A stretch of 64,000 nt of DNA from Candidatus Pyrohabitans jungbluthii (GTDB taxonomy: Archaea; Hydrothermarchaeota; Hydrothermarchaeia; Hydrothermarchaeales; BMS3B). The stretch's first letter is position 1. Each line of letters starts with the position of its first letter. The notes under the pieces were generated by a model. That model worked only from the letters and a program-made list of their open reading frames with translations. It ran no database searches and was not told where the DNA came from. The DNA lies in the NCBI GenBank assembly GCA_002010065.2, contig MTMD02000005.1, positions 22,180 through 86,179 on the forward strand. The letters are read 5' to 3'. Both the position numbers and the translations under genes were made by a program. Positions 61,621 to 64,000 of the stretch are shown piece by piece.

Positions 61621-61631
61621 TGCTCCGGTCG
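61621..61631. other. tRNA-Glu 3'-end fragment, possible att remnant (far end)
   Basis: TGCTCCGGTCG equals the last 11 bases of both tRNA-Glu genes in this window (as read on the plus strand) and is in the same orientation. It then diverges. It also sits in a GTGCTC-CGGTC-GAGCAC inverted repeat, so the match could have another cause. Confidence 0.35.
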
Positions 61632-61779
61632 AGCACGCCTGAGCCACCACAAAAGCCTATGTAGTTTTTAATTGCTTTTAATATATATAAACTTAGCGTT
61701 GAGTAAGTTAAATGACTTCACCTGATATACTGCTATTTTACCTTTGCGTAAAATTTATATTTAAAAATTTAATTTGTGT

Positions 61780-62571
61780 TTATGTTTTTCTTTTTCTATA
61801 ATTTAAATACCAATTAGCAATATTAGCAATAATTCCTAATATTGATACACCTATAGCAATTTTTGATAAAAAAGATGCCTCTGCGCTAGATGCTTTTATT
61901 GCTTTTAATTGTTTTTCGAGCAGAGAAATTTGTTTTTTACTGGAATTTACTTGTTCCTGAAGAAGATTAATTTGAGTTCTACTATTATTTACCTGTACAT
62001 TTAGTAATTCTAATTGTTCTCGCATTTTATCTAGTTTTGATTGTTCAATTATCAGTCGTTGTTTTTCGATTTCTGGTACAACACTAATAGTCACTTCATT
62101 ATTTTTAGTTGGGGTTATATAACCCAAAGTTACAAATTCACCTTCAGAACGTGAAAAACTTTGCAATTCTATTTTAACTACCTTAATTGTGTATTGACCC
62201 ACTTTTGAAATCGAAAAATCAATCCAATTACCATCTTTATAGTGCCACGTTGAATATGCATAAAATTTTTTCCTTTCACCTACTTTTATTTCATATATCT
62301 CAGTAAGAGAACCCATATGAGAAGTAATAAATTTATCAATAACATAACCGTCAGAGTCAATTAAATACGCTGTAGCAATGAGCTCACTTACAAAGAAACT
62401 AGACCCGCCTACATTCTCAATTTCTGCATTTATTCTAATTTTTTCATTCGGAGAATATATATTAGAGTCTGTCCAAATTCGCGCTAATCTTAGTGAATTT
62501 ATTTCTGAAGAAAATACATTTGAACTACATATTGTGAGGATTACAATCAAAGCAAATATTCGTTTCAGCAT
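61780..62571 (-). CDS. Secreted or anchored coiled-coil protein of unknown function
   Basis: About 263 residues from ATG 62571: signal peptide (LKRIFALIVILTICSSNVFS), an Ig/CARDB-like domain (~residues 25-150, NEKIRINAEIENVGGSS), a coiled coil (~165-225, heptads LLNVQVNNSRTQINLLQEQV), and a C-terminal transmembrane helix (SKIAIGVSILGIIANIANWY) with a basic tail. Very AT-rich, unlike the chromosome around it, so probably part of an integrated element. An upstream in-frame ATG at 62649 is less likely. Confidence 0.65.
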   Translation of the reverse strand: MLKRIFALIVILTICSSNVFSSEINSLRLARIWTDSNIYSPNEKIRINAEIENVGGSSFFVSELIATAYLIDSDGYVIDKFITSHMGSLTEIYEIKVGERKKFYAYSTWHYKDGNWIDFSISKVGQYTIKVVKIELQSFSRSEGEFVTLGYITPTKNNEVTISVVPEIEKQRLIIEQSKLDKMREQLELLNVQVNNSRTQINLLQEQVNSSKKQISLLEKQLKAIKASSAEASFLSKIAIGVSILGIIANIANWYLNYRKRKT

Positions 62572-62739
62572 AGAATTTGATAAGGCTGTAAATTTAATAA
62601 ACTTTATGGTTTTGGGATAGCACAGTTTTTGAGAGGTAGAGAAAACCATAACAATAATATAAATATGATAAAGATAGGAAATGAACGATAAGTTTAATAT
62701 CATAGTGAATTGGATAATAAGAAATTCGGGGGATAAAAG

Positions 62740-63672
62740 ATGATTAATTTGGGGCTCTCTGCAAAATCTATCCATTCCATTCTTCAGAGAATGGATTGGG
62801 TTAAGATTTATAAAGAAGAGTTAATTATTCGTCTATTAGGCTTGGAAGAAGTAAAAAATGCCTTTCCTGAAAGAAGATTTATTAACCTAATAAAGCCACA
62901 ATTGGATATAATCTTCCCAAAAGAATTCTCAAAAAAGTCCAAGATAATGGATATTAGAGAATCAATTCGAAGATGGATGATAATTGCCAATCTTAAATCT
63001 TTCTCACTAATTAAAATTCTAGATCAAATACCAAAAGAATTATCAGAGTCAGCAGAAATATGTAGTAAATATTCAGATATTCCAATTGGGCCATTAGATT
63101 CGGAAACTGTTAGGCAAATGACACATGAAAAATTGAAAAAATGGCGAGAAGGTAACATTGCCTTATTTTATACCGGAGTGTCTATAACAAATTTATTAGG
63201 TATATTCGTATCCGAACTATTTTTTACAATTGAGGCAATGTGTAGAGCGATCTGTATTGGTAGTTGTCTCAATTTTGCTGTTAAATCAATCTTACCAGAT
63301 ATTACAATTCAGCATAACGAAATATTTAAAACTCTAAAATGGTTGGCCGATAATGAAAAAAACAGTGTAAATTGTAAACTATGCCCCATTAATAATGAAT
63401 GTAATATCAATGCTTATTCAAAAATAGCGGAAATATACGAATTATTTTATCATATGAGAGCTATAAAAGATTATAGGGCTGAATTTTATTTCAATACTGA
63501 ATTTAAAGAATTTTTGTTAAATGAATATATGATTCAGAGTTTTAAAGCAGCTTGTATCATTGATAACATTATGAACAAATTATTCCTAAATTATCTTACA
63601 TCTCCATTATCTTTAGCAGCACAAAAAAGAAGAAATATCAAAGATCTTATCAAAATCAAAAAGAAATTATAA
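62740..63672 (+). CDS. AT-rich unknown protein of the integrated region
   Basis: 310 residues, mostly helical, with a small Cys patch VNCKLCPINNECNI near residue 210 (CxxC-x5-C) that might bind a metal, and additional Cys at IEAMCRAICIGSC. GGGGGAT lies 7 bp before the ATG, giving good support for the start. Very AT-rich. No family recognised. Confidence 0.6.
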   Translation: MINLGLSAKSIHSILQRMDWVKIYKEELIIRLLGLEEVKNAFPERRFINLIKPQLDIIFPKEFSKKSKIMDIRESIRRWMIIANLKSFSLIKILDQIPKELSESAEICSKYSDIPIGPLDSETVRQMTHEKLKKWREGNIALFYTGVSITNLLGIFVSELFFTIEAMCRAICIGSCLNFAVKSILPDITIQHNEIFKTLKWLADNEKNSVNCKLCPINNECNINAYSKIAEIYELFYHMRAIKDYRAEFYFNTEFKEFLLNEYMIQSFKAACIIDNIMNKLFLNYLTSPLSLAAQKRRNIKDLIKIKKKL

Positions 63673-63708
63673 TATCCATATTTAGTCGACCATTTAAAGG
63701 TGAGGTAG

Positions 63709-63793
63709 ATGGAGGAAATAATTCGTAAAATTCTTAAAGATTTTGTACCATATGAGCCAGAATCAGATTGTCTCTCCAAGTTTGTTAATATTT
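63709..63793 (+). pseudogene. 5' fragment of a gene interrupted at a tRNA-Glu copy
   Basis: An ATG at 63709 with AAGGTGAGG upstream opens a frame of 28 codons (MEEIIRKILKDFVPYEP ... FVNIL) and then runs straight into a 17-bp copy of the tRNA-Glu 3' end. The frame continues only into hairpin and tRNA sequence. A good start followed by loss of gene sense at an att-like site suggests a gene split by integration, as in SSV-type integrase genes; too little remains to identify it. Confidence 0.5.
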
Positions 63794-63810
63794 TGCTCCG
63801 GTCGGGATTC
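63794..63810. other. 17-bp tRNA-Glu 3'-end copy, probable att site
   Basis: TGCTCCGGTCGGGATTC is identical to the discriminator, acceptor 3' strand and start of the T arm of both tRNA-Glu genes, in the same orientation as the tRNA beginning at 63946. Such copies are left by integrases that insert at tRNA 3' ends. Confidence 0.6.
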
Positions 63811-63815
63811 AGAAC

Positions 63816-63833
63816 GCAACTGCAGTCAGTTGC
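63816..63833. repeat. Perfect hairpin 1
   Basis: GCAACTG-CAGT-CAGTTGC: 7-bp stem with 4-nt loop, directly after the att-like tRNA copy. One of three hairpins with 4-nt loops within 125 bp. Confidence 0.6.
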
Positions 63834-63844
63834 ATCAACATATT

Positions 63845-63864
63845 GTGGTATCTTACGATACCAC
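63845..63864. repeat. Perfect hairpin 2
   Basis: GTGGTATC-TTAC-GATACCAC: 8-bp stem with 4-nt loop. Could bind an integrase or excisionase, or be folded RNA. Confidence 0.6.
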
Positions 63865-63916
63865 CATGCTCCCACCGCATTTGCCATTATTTCCCTGTCG
63901 GGGCGGGGTATACCTA

Positions 63917-63940
63917 AGGGGAGGGGTATTCCCCTCCCCT
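63917..63940. terminator. GC-rich perfect hairpin downstream of tRNA-Glu(TTC)
   Basis: AGGGGAGGGG-TATT-CCCCTCCCCT: 10-bp stem with 4-nt loop, 5 bp beyond the 3' end of the leftward tRNA-Glu(TTC). Position suits a terminator or processing signal for that tRNA, though archaea mostly use oligo-T; it may instead belong to the att region. Confidence 0.5.
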
Positions 63941-63945
63941 GGCAA

Positions 63946-64000
63946 TGCTCCGGTCGGGATTCGAACCCGAGTCGCCGGCTCGAAAGGCCGGCATGATTGG
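63946..64000 (-). tRNA. tRNA-Glu (anticodon TTC), cut by the window edge
   Basis: The 3' 55 bases are present: anticodon arm CCGGC-CTTTCGA-GCCGG with anticodon TTC, T arm CGGG-TTCGAAT-CCCG, acceptor CCGGAGC and discriminator A. From the T arm onward it is identical to tRNA-Glu(CTC) at 57149. CCA not encoded. The 5' part lies outside the window. Confidence 0.9.

Noticed and set aside
61432..61671. 79-aa plus-strand frame through the tRNA-like gene
   Set aside because: It is the antisense reading of the tRNA-like gene and its hairpins; the start of the translation mirrors typical tRNA antisense peptides.
63811..63996. Continuation of the 63709 frame past the tRNA copy
   Set aside because: It reads through hairpins and the antisense of tRNA-Glu, so it is not a natural protein end.

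Overview
The window is archaeal chromosomal DNA, most likely from a thermophilic anaerobic euryarchaeote in the broad sense. Markers are a group II chaperonin (thermosome), glycerol-1-phosphate dehydrogenase, archaeosine tRNA-guanine transglycosylase, the AcnX-type large subunit of the archaeal mevalonate pathway, a geranylgeranyl-type prenyl synthase, endonuclease Q, a stand-alone XPF nuclease, inositol-1-phosphate synthase and a Tfx regulator. Promoters look archaeal: TATA boxes lie about 25 bp before start codons, and leaderless starts are mixed with GGTGA/GGAGG ribosome sites. I do not assign a genus.

Layout. 1-3.9 kb: two radical SAM genes bracket a 22-codon Cys-rich peptide gene and a 46-codon Cys protein. 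The second radical SAM enzyme has a PqqD-like front end and a SPASM tail, so this looks like an undescribed RiPP system. 4-11 kb: thermosome, then an oxyanion island (MOT1-like transporter, thioredoxin-like protein, Tfx regulator, TupABC tungstate transporter) with a 17-bp box shared by the tfx and tupA promoters. 11-15.1 kb: an AT-rich defence island (PD-(D/E)XK-DUF2075 helicase, OLD nuclease, hsdS remnant), with a related ~75-bp repeat just past the 3' end of each defence gene. 15-26 kb: presenilin-like protease and dapF; a four-gene glpA-glpB-HAD-DHH operon; two regulators; an anaerobic ribonucleotide reductase with its activase. 26-32 kb: aberrant pyrophosphatase, G1P dehydrogenase and CDP-alcohol transferase, nucleotidyltransferase, a CGP-CTERM-like secreted protein, purE, SDR. 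32-37 kb: tgtA-membrane protein-XPF-hydrolase operon and a secreted PLD. 37-42.3 kb: PAS protein plus histidine kinase, and a split cytochrome b operon without a Rieske gene. 42.3-57 kb: mostly housekeeping (citramalate synthase, Ino1, HisE, prenyl synthase, AcnX) with several nuclease and regulator genes. 57-61.4 kb: tRNA-Glu(CTC), asparagine synthetase, wHTH-EndoQ and a transmembrane PLD. 61.4-64 kb: an AT-rich integrated-element scar between a defective tRNA-Asp-like gene and tRNA-Glu(TTC), with tRNA 3'-end copies, several perfect hairpins and a gene cut at a tRNA copy.

Working together: egsA, the CDP-alcohol transferase, the nucleotidyltransferase and Ino1 can supply archaeal lipid backbones and inositol headgroups or inositol-phosphate solutes; AcnX and the prenyl synthase supply the isoprenoid chains. 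TupABC, MOT1 and Tfx point to W/Mo-enzyme metabolism. All function calls rest on motif recognition by eye; no database search, alignment or structure prediction was run.
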